This document shows, piece by piece, positions 7,430-15,846 of a stretch of 48,654 nucleotides of DNA. Made by a program: the position numbers and the translations under genes. The DNA is taken from assembly GCF_022346615.1 (NCBI RefSeq), contig NZ_JAKRNS010000015.1:1-48654 (forward strand), given 5' to 3'. Source of the DNA: Staphylococcus sp. ACRSN (GTDB lineage Bacteria; Bacillota; Bacilli; Staphylococcales; Staphylococcaceae). The notes beneath the pieces are model-generated. The model ran no database searches and was not told the origin of the DNA. It saw only the letters and a program-made list of their open reading frames with translations. The first letter of the stretch is position 1. Every line of letters starts with the position of its first letter.

Positions 7430-8711
7430 ATTGCACATCTTGTATTTCAATAATCTTGTTATCTTTCACTTTATATTCGGTTGTTATCGTATTATCCTTG
7501 TACTGTTTGCTTATAACAATTTCATAAACGTCATTAGTCTTTTCAACACTTTTTACTTTTGTATTTTTATATTTTATATCGGCTTTTTTCTCAAATTTTG
7601 GTTCCATAAATTCATCTGCTTTTGATCCTTCTTTAATATACTTCTTGATTTCGTCATAATCAGTATGTTTATATGCTTTGTTTAGACTTTCCATGTAATC
7701 TTTGATGAAGCTGCTCATTTTAGACTTTTCTTCTTCTTCTTTTTCTAAGGTCTTTTCTATTTCTTTATCATTAAATTCAAGATTTACAGTTTGTATACTA
7801 TTATTTGTTGTACCTTGTAAAACATTAACTTCATTAGTCTTGAAAATATGCTCTTCCTTTTTGCCCTCAGCTTGAACAGTAAAACTATCACTATTAGGGA
7901 AGTACCCATAAGTTTTATTTGTATTTAATTCAGTTGTCTCCCCGTTAATCATAAGTTTAAGTGATTTATCATCAAGTTTATCTGCGTTATGCAATTCAAT
8001 TTTTATCTTAGATTGATTAAACGACTGTTTCCCAATCACTCTATTCGATTCATCTATATTATCAGTATCAATATGAATAGTTCCGTCTACTTTACCTTTA
8101 ACAGCACCATCTTTGAACTCTTTTTTTGCATCTATGTTATAATTTCCTACTACAAATGAACCTAATTTGTTCAACTTGTTTTTATCCACTGCTACTTGAT
8201 GACCTTCTCCTAAATTATAAGTGGCAGTATTATCCGCCTCTTTTATATATACCGCTCTATAATGTGGGTCAATAGACAACTTGCCTAAGAAAAACATTTT
8301 TTTACCATTTTTGGAAAAATCTAATATTGGTTGATTATTTTTATCTCTTAAAGTTCCCAATTCAGGTGAAGATTCATCAGATTTAATATTCGCTTTCACA
8401 TTATTAATCGTTTTATTTAGTCGCTCTGCATTATCTCTTTGTTTAAAATAAGTAATTAAATGCTCAGCTTCCGCCTTAGTCATTTCTCTTTCATTCGTGG
8501 ATAATATAGTAGCTAGTCGTTCAGGGTTATTGTTTTCAATACTTGATGTGAATTGATTAAGTTGTGCATTAGCATCATTTTTCTTAACAAATATAACACT
8601 AAACGTTATAAGTAAAGCGATAATAACTATTGTTACTATCGCTTTTACTGTTGATTTTTTAGTCCATTTACTATTATTTTCTGTCTTGCTTTGCTTTGTT
8701 TCTTCACTCAT
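7428..8711 (-). CDS. TcaA-like membrane protein, 427 aa
   Basis: One membrane segment near residues 21-42 (AIVTIVIIALLITFSVIFV) is followed by a large extracytoplasmic part. The region after it (ENNNPERLATILSTNEREMT) matches the TcaA second domain. The middle (YGYFPNSDSFTVQAEGKKEE) matches the TcaA beta domains, and the last 80 residues look like the NTF2-like C-terminal domain. The N-terminal zinc ribbon of chromosomal TcaA/YvbJ proteins is missing. Chromosomal TcaA affects cell-wall glycopeptide response and wall teichoic acid; a wall-related role during transfer is inferred. AGGTG six nt upstream favours the ATG at 8711. It overlaps its neighbour tightly as last gene of the unit. Confidence 0.7.
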   Translation of the reverse strand: MSEETKQSKTENNSKWTKKSTVKAIVTIVIIALLITFSVIFVKKNDANAQLNQFTSSIENNNPERLATILSTNEREMTKAEAEHLITYFKQRDNAERLNKTINNVKANIKSDESSPELGTLRDKNNQPILDFSKNGKKMFFLGKLSIDPHYRAVYIKEADNTATYNLGEGHQVAVDKNKLNKLGSFVVGNYNIDAKKEFKDGAVKGKVDGTIHIDTDNIDESNRVIGKQSFNQSKIKIELHNADKLDDKSLKLMINGETTELNTNKTYGYFPNSDSFTVQAEGKKEEHIFKTNEVNVLQGTTNNSIQTVNLEFNDKEIEKTLEKEEEEKSKMSSFIKDYMESLNKAYKHTDYDEIKKYIKEGSKADEFMEPKFEKKADIKYKNTKVKSVEKTNDVYEIVISKQYKDNTITTEYKVKDNKIIEIQDVQ

Positions 8712-8720
8712 TGCCATCAC

Positions 8721-9530
8721 CTAATTAATATCATTATTGACTTTAACAGTATTACCTTTCTTCATTTTATCTATCTTATTGTTACTTGTGTCTACATCTA
8801 CTTCATATACAGTATAATGCGTTCTAGTGGCATACTCACTAGATACATTATCAATATTCCCTGTGTACGATGCTATCACCTTAAAAGGCACAACTTTTTT
8901 AGATGTATCTTCAATTGATTCTGTATATATTTCCGTTTCGTTTAGTTCAGATGACAATCCTAGTGCTTCAATTTCACTATTACCATCTTCATCTTTATCA
9001 TCACTGTACACATCTTTAATCCATTTCGCTTTAGGGTCTTCAAAAAGCTTTAGATTTTGCTCTCTATTTTCTCTGTACTCACTAGAATTTTGATAGTCAT
9101 ACATACCTTTGAATACTTTATCAAGGGTTTCTTTACCTCTTTGAACACCTGATTGCGTAGAAACATTCGCTGCATTAATTTTATTGCTTTCTTGTTTCAA
9201 GTCAGAATCTAAGTCCTCAACTTGGGTTTGTAGTTTATTATTTTTTGATTCAAGACTATCAATATCATTATTTGCTCTATTACCATTTATTGTTTGATTT
9301 AGCCCTATAACGACAAATACTATAGATAATAATGCCAGTACTATCATTATCATTTTAAGATACTTCTTTATAAAGTATTTTGTATTTTCTTTCAAGAAAG
9401 TCTTTATCGCTTTGAACAAATAACCAATTCTATAATTGTATTGAGCCTTTATATAGGCTTTGGCTTGTTTTTTATCTTCTTTCTTTTTCTCTTTTTCCGT
9501 CATAATTTCAGGTTTTTTATCCTCACTCAC
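8721..9530 (-). CDS. Bitopic transfer-block protein, 269 aa (VirB8 position)
   Basis: Cytoplasmic Lys/Glu-rich N-terminus (MSEDKKPEIMTEKEKKKEDK), one membrane segment near residues 60-80 (MIMIVLALLSIVFVVIGL), a coiled coil, then an extracellular alpha/beta domain with a beta-rich end (YATRTHYTVYEVDVDTSNNK). Length, topology and operon position match VirB8/TcpC-like proteins, but the fold cannot be proven here. GTG at 9530 is chosen because AGGTGG lies 5 nt upstream. The start MSEDK parallels MSEET of the next gene, which hints at shared membrane-targeting ends. Confidence 0.6.
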   Translation of the reverse strand: MSEDKKPEIMTEKEKKKEDKKQAKAYIKAQYNYRIGYLFKAIKTFLKENTKYFIKKYLKMIMIVLALLSIVFVVIGLNQTINGNRANNDIDSLESKNNKLQTQVEDLDSDLKQESNKINAANVSTQSGVQRGKETLDKVFKGMYDYQNSSEYRENREQNLKLFEDPKAKWIKDVYSDDKDEDGNSEIEALGLSSELNETEIYTESIEDTSKKVVPFKVIASYTGNIDNVSSEYATRTHYTVYEVDVDTSNNKIDKMKKGNTVKVNNDIN

Positions 9531-9557
9531 ACATTCCACCTACTCTCATGCACTTAT

Positions 9558-10076
9558 TTAAGCTTGTTTATATTCCTTCACACCACTAATTTCATCAGCA
9601 TATGCATTATATTCAATAACAATATATTTATCTTTAGAGCTGATTAAAACGGGTATCGATTCACCTCTTTGTGTCGATACGTCAACATCATAATCCTTGT
9701 CTATAGAAATACTTGTTAAGATTTCACTGTTACGTACATTTTCACTAACAAAACCTTTTAGTTCTGACTTATATGCGTTCATTTTATCTTTATCAGCTTT
9801 ACCCTGTTGCTCTTTAATCACATCAACAAGCTTCTCAGCATTTGATTTAGCATCTTTTGCTAAACGGTTTGGATCATTATTTATCTTGTCTATCAGAACA
9901 CCATTTTGTAGTTTCTCTTGCTTACCTGTTTCAAGACGAGAGTTTAATGCTTGGTTAGATGTTTTTGATTCATCTAATTTTTTTGACTGAGCATTGTTAT
10001 ATCCTATAGCTCCAATCAAAAAGATTAAGGAAGCGGCGAAAAATACAGATATTATAATTACGTACCTTTTTTTCAT
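9558..10076 (-). CDS. Small bitopic transfer-block protein, 172 aa
   Basis: Short basic N-terminus (MKKRYVIII), one membrane segment at about residues 5-25, a helical linker, and a beta-rich C-terminal domain (VDVSTQRGESIPVLISSKDK). Topology is that of a VirB8-like or assembly-scaffold subunit. It lies between two other single-pass proteins of similar layout (8721 and 10092), so the three may form one membrane sub-complex. I do not recognise a family. Confidence 0.6.
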   Translation of the reverse strand: MKKRYVIIISVFFAASLIFLIGAIGYNNAQSKKLDESKTSNQALNSRLETGKQEKLQNGVLIDKINNDPNRLAKDAKSNAEKLVDVIKEQQGKADKDKMNAYKSELKGFVSENVRNSEILTSISIDKDYDVDVSTQRGESIPVLISSKDKYIVIEYNAYADEISGVKEYKQA

Positions 10077-10091
10077 AAGATATTACCTCCC

Positions 10092-10775
10092 TTAAGTTTG
10101 CATGCCATCAACTTTAAGTGTGTCACCCTCTTTTTTAAATGTAACACTTACCTTACTGTCAATTTCAGTTGATGGTTTGATTTCACTCTTTTTATCTTTT
10201 GGATTTATTAATCTGTCAAATTTCAATGTGCCTTTTGGATTAGATTTTTTTAACTCGTCATCACTAATGTCAATCTCTACATTTTTATATTCTATAGTTC
10301 TGTCGTCCGCGCCTTTATTTCCTTTACGACCTTTTACATAGTCTTCAGTAGCCACATCACTAAATAATGTTTGAGTCGATTTCTCTTTAAACTTATCTTG
10401 TGGTTTGGCTTGGATTTCTAACACTTTTAAAGCATTATCTTTTCCTTTATTTCTCATTTCGTCCATTTTAGCTTTTTCATCTTTTTTATCTTTTTTATCT
10501 TTATCTTTTTTATCATCTGACTTATCTTTTTTGTCTTTGGACTTCTCTTCTTCAGCTTTCTTTTCTTCTTCTTCCTTCTGCTTTAGTTCTGCCTCTGCTT
10601 GCTTATCTGACTTTAATGTTAAGGCGGGATCACTATTCTCTTTTGAAGTATTCTTTTCGACCTCATCTTGCTGTGAAAAGTCGTTAAATATTACGAACTT
10701 GAATAACAAGAATCCTATTATCACAATAAATATTAGCAATATAATCTGTGGTAATTTACTATTACCTTCGTTCAT
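10092..10775 (-). CDS. Bitopic transfer-block protein with Lys/Asp-rich linker, 227 aa
   Basis: Membrane segment at about residues 9-29 (IILLIFIVIIGFLLFKFVIF), then a long low-complexity Lys/Asp/Glu linker (residues about 60-110) and a C-terminal domain of about 100 residues with alternating strands (TIEYKNVEIDISDDELKKSN). The linker could span the peptidoglycan. The C-terminal domain may be another VirB8/NTF2-like fold, but this cannot be shown by eye. Co-directional and closely packed with the hydrolase gene upstream. Confidence 0.6.
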   Translation of the reverse strand: MNEGNSKLPQIILLIFIVIIGFLLFKFVIFNDFSQQDEVEKNTSKENSDPALTLKSDKQAEAELKQKEEEEKKAEEEKSKDKKDKSDDKKDKDKKDKKDEKAKMDEMRNKGKDNALKVLEIQAKPQDKFKEKSTQTLFSDVATEDYVKGRKGNKGADDRTIEYKNVEIDISDDELKKSNPKGTLKFDRLINPKDKKSEIKPSTEIDSKVSVTFKKEGDTLKVDGMQT

Positions 10776-10797
10776 ATAACCCCTCTTTTCTATATTG

Positions 10798-12846
10798 TTA
10801 TTTTGATTTTATTTTAGCGCCACCTACACCACTAAAGAATGTAGCGCCGCCTTCTTTTTTATTTCCGTCTACAAGTGCAAATGTCTCAACACGACTTTCG
10901 TCTTTGTTAGCCTCACCATTTAAATTATAGTTAGACATTAACCATTTTCCGTCTTCCATTACTCCGATAACTACACCAGTGTGTCCTACATCAGAAGTAG
11001 TAGCTCCAGCGAATGGAGGATTAGATGAAAATCCATATCCAACTGTTGGATTAGATGTTGTTTTTGCTCCTTGAGATTTGTAGGCTTTGTATATCACATT
11101 TCCGTTACCGTTAGTAGGTTGCTTACCTTTCCATAATTGAGACATATAAGAAAACAGTAGCTCTGTACATTGCCCTTTATTTCCTGTAGATGGGAATATA
11201 TTTTCACTAGAATTTAGCTTTTCGCCTTTATAATCAGGTAATTGGATGTGTTTTTTATATTTTTCAGGAATATCTTTTTTAGATTTCCATTGTTTTAATA
11301 CTTTACCTGAACCACCATTAGCCTTTGTTGACGCTCCTAATTCTCCATCTACCTTACTGTTAGAGTCATCATTACAACCACTATTAGACCCTGCGTCACT
11401 ATTATCACCTGCTGAATCAGTTGATTGACCAATATTAGAATCATCTTTATCGCCTAACATACTATAATACTTCGATGCTGCTGCTTGACGTTTAGGCAAT
11501 GATTCTTTTGCTCCTGCACGTTCCCAATCATTCATGATATCAGCAGTTATTGTCTTGATATCTCCATCTCTTTTAAGTAATTTTTTTATTAAATCTGAAT
11601 CTGTACCATCGTGATTAAGGATATAGTCTAACTGTAAGTCCATATCACTCCACTTTTTGTCTTTTTTATCTGCATATTTTATTAAATTCACTCGTCTTTC
11701 TGAATCTAATTGTGCAAATCCAAACGCATATCCTCCTGCCGAAGGGTCTTTAGCTAAGCTCTCTTTATATTCATTACCACCTTGAATAGTGCTTGAAGAG
11801 AACGTGCCACCTGATTCTTCATTAATATTACCTAACCATGAAGCAATACCTTTTCTAGTTGAACCTTTCACATTTTCTTTAGTGTATTTATATATTGTTT
11901 CTATATTTTTCTTAGCATCTTTACTGTTTTTTACATTAGTCGATGCCTTATCTTGAACTGAACAACCTTCATCTTCAGGTTTATTATCGTTCATTAGATT
12001 CGATGCACCCATAATCATAAATACTAATAATATTGCGATTAATAATGCACCTAAAATAGGTAGAATAACAGGAGCTATATATGTAACAACTGCTGCTGTT
12101 ATCTTTTTCTTAGCCATCGATTTGGTTATTTCTATAAGCTCGTCTTTCGCTTGTTCTTTGTTCATTTTAGATAAATCTTTAAGTTTAGAAGCTTTTTGCA
12201 AACTCGGGTCTATCTTACCTAATGCTTTACCTTTTAATGAATTATCATCTATATCATGATCTTCTGATGCTTGTTTTGGTTCATCATCTTTTTCATCATC
12301 TGATTGGTCAGGTTTATCATTTTCGCTTTCATCATCTATATTATCTTTATCTGATTCCCCGCTGTCATCTTGAACATCATTTGCATTACTACTTTCTGAT
12401 TCTTGCGAATCATCACCTTCATTACCAAAATCTTGGTCGCTTTGGTTGTCATCACCGTCATCTTGCTCGTTACCAAAATCTTTGTCATCAGCTTCACTTG
12501 ACTCACTGTCCCCTTGATTTCTTTGAGCCTCTTCGCCGTCTTGATTTGGTTGTCCTTCGTTGTCTTCATTTACATCTTCATTTGTCTGTTTTGGTTCTAC
12601 GTTACCTTGCTCGGGTCGTTCATTTCCTTCTTCTTGCGGTGAATAGCGATTATCTTGATCTTTTAAATCATCTTCCGTTTGTTGAACCTTTGGACTAGGT
12701 TCTTGATTATTTCTATTAACATTGTCCTTGTCATTGAGATTGTTTGAATTACTACTACCCTGTGAGGGTTGCTCGTTAGGAGAGGGTTGCTTTTCTTTCT
12801 CGTTTTCGAGCCTACCACTATACTCAAAATCCCTTTTCTTTGACAA
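10798..12846 (-). CDS. Bifunctional cell-wall hydrolase (lysozyme-like + CHAP), 682 aa, VirB1-like
   Basis: Residues 1-205 are extremely acidic and Gln/Asn/Ser-rich. A membrane segment lies near 251-281. Residues about 310-465 match phage-tail-lysozyme domains (SWLGNINEESGGTFSSS, catalytic Glu at 343 or 344; GYAFGFAQLD). Residues about 545-665 are a CHAP domain with Cys560 (GQCTELL) and His622 (GHTGVV). Such two-headed hydrolases open peptidoglycan for Gram-positive conjugation machines (VirB1, TcpG, TraG roles). The long acidic cytoplasmic arm is unusual and may bind basic partners. It is in the unit behind the set-A promoter at 13363-13393. Confidence 0.88.
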   Translation of the reverse strand: MSKKRDFEYSGRLENEKEKQPSPNEQPSQGSSNSNNLNDKDNVNRNNQEPSPKVQQTEDDLKDQDNRYSPQEEGNERPEQGNVEPKQTNEDVNEDNEGQPNQDGEEAQRNQGDSESSEADDKDFGNEQDDGDDNQSDQDFGNEGDDSQESESSNANDVQDDSGESDKDNIDDESENDKPDQSDDEKDDEPKQASEDHDIDDNSLKGKALGKIDPSLQKASKLKDLSKMNKEQAKDELIEITKSMAKKKITAAVVTYIAPVILPILGALLIAILLVFMIMGASNLMNDNKPEDEGCSVQDKASTNVKNSKDAKKNIETIYKYTKENVKGSTRKGIASWLGNINEESGGTFSSSTIQGGNEYKESLAKDPSAGGYAFGFAQLDSERRVNLIKYADKKDKKWSDMDLQLDYILNHDGTDSDLIKKLLKRDGDIKTITADIMNDWERAGAKESLPKRQAAASKYYSMLGDKDDSNIGQSTDSAGDNSDAGSNSGCNDDSNSKVDGELGASTKANGGSGKVLKQWKSKKDIPEKYKKHIQLPDYKGEKLNSSENIFPSTGNKGQCTELLFSYMSQLWKGKQPTNGNGNVIYKAYKSQGAKTTSNPTVGYGFSSNPPFAGATTSDVGHTGVVIGVMEDGKWLMSNYNLNGEANKDESRVETFALVDGNKKEGGATFFSGVGGAKIKSK

Positions 12847-12867
12847 AGTTCACACCACCTTTGTCTT

Positions 12868-13224
12868 TTAGTCTTTAATTACTTTTACAAACATTAACGC
12901 TGCTATCACTAATATTTTTTTATCATAATCTTTAAAGTAGCTAGCTAGCGAAGGTTTTAAATTTAAATTAATTCTATTTTTACCTACTCTTATTGTGCCG
13001 AATGTTTTCCCACTGTCAATAGAACTAGATTTTGTTACAAGTTTATATGCTTTTGCAACATACTTTTCAATTTCATCTTCACCTTGATACACTAAAAAAC
13101 TCAAAGACGAACTAATTAAGTTACCTCTAACATGATTTGAAGATTGCTCTATAACTTCATCTAATTTATCAGTGATATAAGGGTCTAAATACACAATCAC
13201 TACTTGACTTTTTTTCTTAGCCAT
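12868..13224 (-). CDS. Putative ribbon-helix-helix DNA-binding protein, 118 aa
   Basis: N-terminal region KKKSQVVIVYLDPYITDKLD, followed by VIEQSSNHVRGNLISSSLSF, has the strand-helix-helix pattern of ribbon-helix-helix proteins (basic strand, first helix, NH-R-GNLIS turn). The C-terminal 60 residues are beta-rich and unique. GGAGG directly upstream selects the ATG at 13224. It is the first gene behind a set-A promoter and next to the structured 13.4-13.7 kb region. It could be an autoregulator of the transfer units or an oriT accessory protein, as SmpO-type RHH proteins are. Both are inference. Confidence 0.5.
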   Translation of the reverse strand: MAKKKSQVVIVYLDPYITDKLDEVIEQSSNHVRGNLISSSLSFLVYQGEDEIEKYVAKAYKLVTKSSSIDSGKTFGTIRVGKNRINLNLKPSLASYFKDYDKKILVIAALMFVKVIKD

Positions 13225-13362
13225 ATTCTTCCTCCGTTGCCAACATATTGCCACTTATTACCACCTATTGTTCAACAGACATACAAATCGTAATTTGCAC
13301 TCACATTGCCTGTATATTATGGCTATATTACCTCCTTATAGCTTAGGATCTATTGTAATCCT

Positions 13363-13393
13363 ATTATACCATTTTTCGTATTGTTACGATACG
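13363..13393 (-). promoter_or_regulatory. Set-A promoter/operator of the hydrolase unit
   Basis: 17-bp inverted repeat CGTATTGTTACGATACG (13377-13393, plus strand), 8-nt gap, then the minus-strand extended -10 TGGTATAAT. No good -35 is visible, so the repeat occupies the -35 position. The layout is the same as at 18962, 19436 and 25954. Confidence 0.85.
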
Positions 13394-13398
13394 TTTTA

Positions 13399-13438
13399 TA
13401 AAAAAAAGACGCTCCACCTATTAAAATAGATGGAACGC
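13399..13438 (-). terminator. Terminator of the VirB4-like unit
   Basis: Minus-strand hairpin GCGTTCCATCTATT-loop-AATAGGTGGAGCG followed by TCTTTTTTTT. It closes the 18923->13706 transcript after a structured 3' region. Confidence 0.85.
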
Positions 13439-13440
13439 CC

Positions 13441-13705
13441 TTAGAAAGGATTTTGAGCATAATGCTATGCTCAAAGTGTTTCAGCCATATACATAGGAAA
13501 GGTGGTAATATATTAAGTTAAATTGTGAGTATTCAACTTAATAAGTCTTTCGTTTGTGGCTGTAGGCACATTATAATGTGCCTGTTAGCCATTTTAATCC
13601 ATCTATGTAGTAAAGTAAATTACTACCTTTAAGATGAATCTTACATTTTACCTTTTAAGTATAGGTTGTTATTTATAGTTTATAACTTCGTTCCACTACA
13701 ATATG
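13441..13705. other. Structured non-coding region, candidate oriT or structured 3' RNA
   Basis: No gene. It holds several strong inverted repeats: TTTGAGCATA-ATGC-TATGCTCAAA (13452-13475), TATTAAGTT/AACTTAATA (13511-13519 with 13535-13543), and the perfect palindrome AGGCACATTATAATGTGCCT (13564-13583). Longer-range pairs are CAGCCA/TGGCTG (13482 with 13557) and TACATAG/CTATGTA (13490 with 13603). It lies between the VirB4-like stop and the terminator, next to an RHH-like gene. An oriT or a folded 3' untranslated RNA fits; neither is shown. Confidence 0.5.
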
Positions 13706-15823
13706 TTAGTCAGCAATTTCTAATCTAAACAAAGCTGAAGCTGTGTCTCTATTTAAGTAATAAATATGGTCTTTATTACTTTGCATGCCTGCTTGTACTG
13801 AATCTGGAAGGTTTTTCCTTATTATTTCTGCATATTGCTTAACATTATGTGGTTGCATTGAGTTAGTAATTCTTAAGTCTGCATTTCTGAACCAAATACG
13901 ATGGATATTCTCGTTTGATCCTTCACCTTTATCAAATAATACATCTGCATCATTGTATAATAAGAATACTTTTACTCCTCTATTATTCAAATGACCTATT
14001 CTAGTTCTCAAATGTCTTTTAACAGAGTCTGTAAGCTCATCAGCCCCATGTATAATAACGACGTCATCTTCTTCTAACATTTGCTCTCCATATGCCAAGC
14101 TATTCACAAATTGTCCCATAAGAGCCGCATGGTGAGTTTCTTTTAACATTTTAAAATCAAATATAACTTTCATCTTCTCTTTCAAAGCCGATTCATCAAT
14201 TGTTGTTTGTCTATTGAACAAATCTTCATTTCTTGATTTCATCTTATCAAAAACATCTTTAATACGTTCTAGACTTCTCTCTTTGTCAGTTGTACCATGA
14301 ATTTCACTTTTTTGTTTTTCAGCATGTATGCTTTCTGCTAAATAAGCAATAAATTCTTTTAATACTGGTAATTCATTATGTTTTAACCCTACGAATCTTA
14401 AATCAGCTTTATTTTCCACCGCATTTTCTTTCCACATGCCCTCATGGATATAGAATCCTCTTAATTCCTTTTCAATATTACTGATATCTTGACTATTTAA
14501 TGTTGTAATATCGTTTTCGTCTTCTTTTTCTGAAAACTGCCTAGCTATCTCTTGAATCTTTGAAATAGTAACATTATAAGCACTCATGTCATCTTGACCA
14601 TCAGCAAATGGTTCTAAAAAGTTAATTGCTATATCTTGGGCTAACAAGTTAACATAGGCTGTTTCACTTAATAGTTCTTCTCTCATTCTTTCAACGTGCT
14701 CTCCGTTTAAAACGTACTCAATTACTCTATTGCCATTAACAAATGCGTCTTGTGTGATTTTATTACTCCATGCTGTTGTAGCTTTGAAATCATATCTAAA
14801 GTTATTAACTGAGTTGATATCTGCCGCTCTATTTTTCGCACATATAACTCCTAATTTATCTATATTAGTTGTATCTAATAAAACTGGGTCACTATTCAAT
14901 TCTCCATGTAACTGACCGATATATGAACCATTCATGTCATTGACTCCTGAAGAAACAAAGGGATAACTCCCTGCCAACTCCCTAGAAGTTAAATGATAAT
15001 TTTCACCACGTTGTTCACGTGCCGAATCCATTAGATTACTGTATTCCGTTTTCATTTCCCCTGCAAAAGGTACTAATTCGACTTTATTATTAAAATGCTT
15101 AGTATACCGTTTTTCTAAATAATAAATAGCGTTATACAAATCATCACGTGTTGGTGCTGTAATCGTTACACGTATTGATAAATCTAAGTAACTTGCCCCG
15201 TTGTTAATCTCATTCGCAATTTCTTGTGTATCTACATAATACTGTTGGAAATAGTTGTTTGCTACGGTTTGATCTGCTCCTTTGGATTCTGAATAACCTG
15301 TTCTAGAAACACTCGTTGATGATTGTACCTTTTTCTCAGCCCATTCATCTTTTCTTCGAGTGATACTATAAACTACTTTAGAAACGATATCCTTATTTTC
15401 AAACTCCTCAACATTGTCAATTTTAGGTACTAGACCCATACCCCATAAAGGGGGTAAATCAGTAAAACTTCCTTTTTTTACTGAGAATGTTAAAATCGTC
15501 GCAAATTTTCCGTTCGTAATAAAGTCAATATCTCTAAATTTTATATTTCCTGAAGGCGCTACTCTACTTAATGTTTCATTGTGAATGAGTGTACGTTTTT
15601 TCACTTCATCTTTCACTTTCTTTTTAAACGCCTTCTTGTCTTTTTTTAATTCAGGCTCTTTCTCTTCTAATTCTCTTTTTACTGTTGCCTCAATTTCGTC
15701 TTTTTTGGACGTGTCTAATTTTACTTTTTCATTTATATTATTATTAGATTTCTCTGAATTTGCCTTATCTACTTTTTCAGTGTTTTCAGTTCCCTTATTT
15801 TTCTTACTTTTTAATGAAAACAT
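13706..15823 (-). CDS. VirB4-like protein lacking a Walker A motif, 705 aa
   Basis: Order of elements follows VirB4/TcpF. There is a charged N-terminus (1-80), a VirB4 N-terminal-like domain (about 90-290), a GSYIGQLHGELNSDPVLLD segment (299-317), and then the region where the P-loop should lie. That region reads GVICAKNRAADI (325-336), without GxxGxGK[ST]. The Walker B position reads DVVIIHGADELT (587-598), with His-Gly in place of the usual Asp-Glu. No other P-loop exists in the protein. It thus looks like a pseudo-ATPase that keeps the scaffold. It follows the VirB3/B4-N-like gene in one unit. Motor function may come from the Clp-like or FtsK-like ATPases. Confidence 0.7.
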   Translation of the reverse strand: MFSLKSKKNKGTENTEKVDKANSEKSNNNINEKVKLDTSKKDEIEATVKRELEEKEPELKKDKKAFKKKVKDEVKKRTLIHNETLSRVAPSGNIKFRDIDFITNGKFATILTFSVKKGSFTDLPPLWGMGLVPKIDNVEEFENKDIVSKVVYSITRRKDEWAEKKVQSSTSVSRTGYSESKGADQTVANNYFQQYYVDTQEIANEINNGASYLDLSIRVTITAPTRDDLYNAIYYLEKRYTKHFNNKVELVPFAGEMKTEYSNLMDSAREQRGENYHLTSRELAGSYPFVSSGVNDMNGSYIGQLHGELNSDPVLLDTTNIDKLGVICAKNRAADINSVNNFRYDFKATTAWSNKITQDAFVNGNRVIEYVLNGEHVERMREELLSETAYVNLLAQDIAINFLEPFADGQDDMSAYNVTISKIQEIARQFSEKEDENDITTLNSQDISNIEKELRGFYIHEGMWKENAVENKADLRFVGLKHNELPVLKEFIAYLAESIHAEKQKSEIHGTTDKERSLERIKDVFDKMKSRNEDLFNRQTTIDESALKEKMKVIFDFKMLKETHHAALMGQFVNSLAYGEQMLEEDDVVIIHGADELTDSVKRHLRTRIGHLNNRGVKVFLLYNDADVLFDKGEGSNENIHRIWFRNADLRITNSMQPHNVKQYAEIIRKNLPDSVQAGMQSNKDHIYYLNRDTASALFRLEIAD

Positions 15824-15846
15824 TTATAACACCCTTTCTATTGTGA

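Noticed and set aside
10102..10779. Plus-strand frames rich in Ser, Phe and Leu opposite the Lys/Asp-rich membrane protein
   Set aside because: Low-complexity shadows of AAA/GAT codons on the other strand.
12222..12698. Long open plus-strand frame (158 aa, His/Leu-rich)
   Set aside because: It is the mirror of the acidic low-complexity arm of the hydrolase gene on the minus strand; no ribosome site and odd composition.
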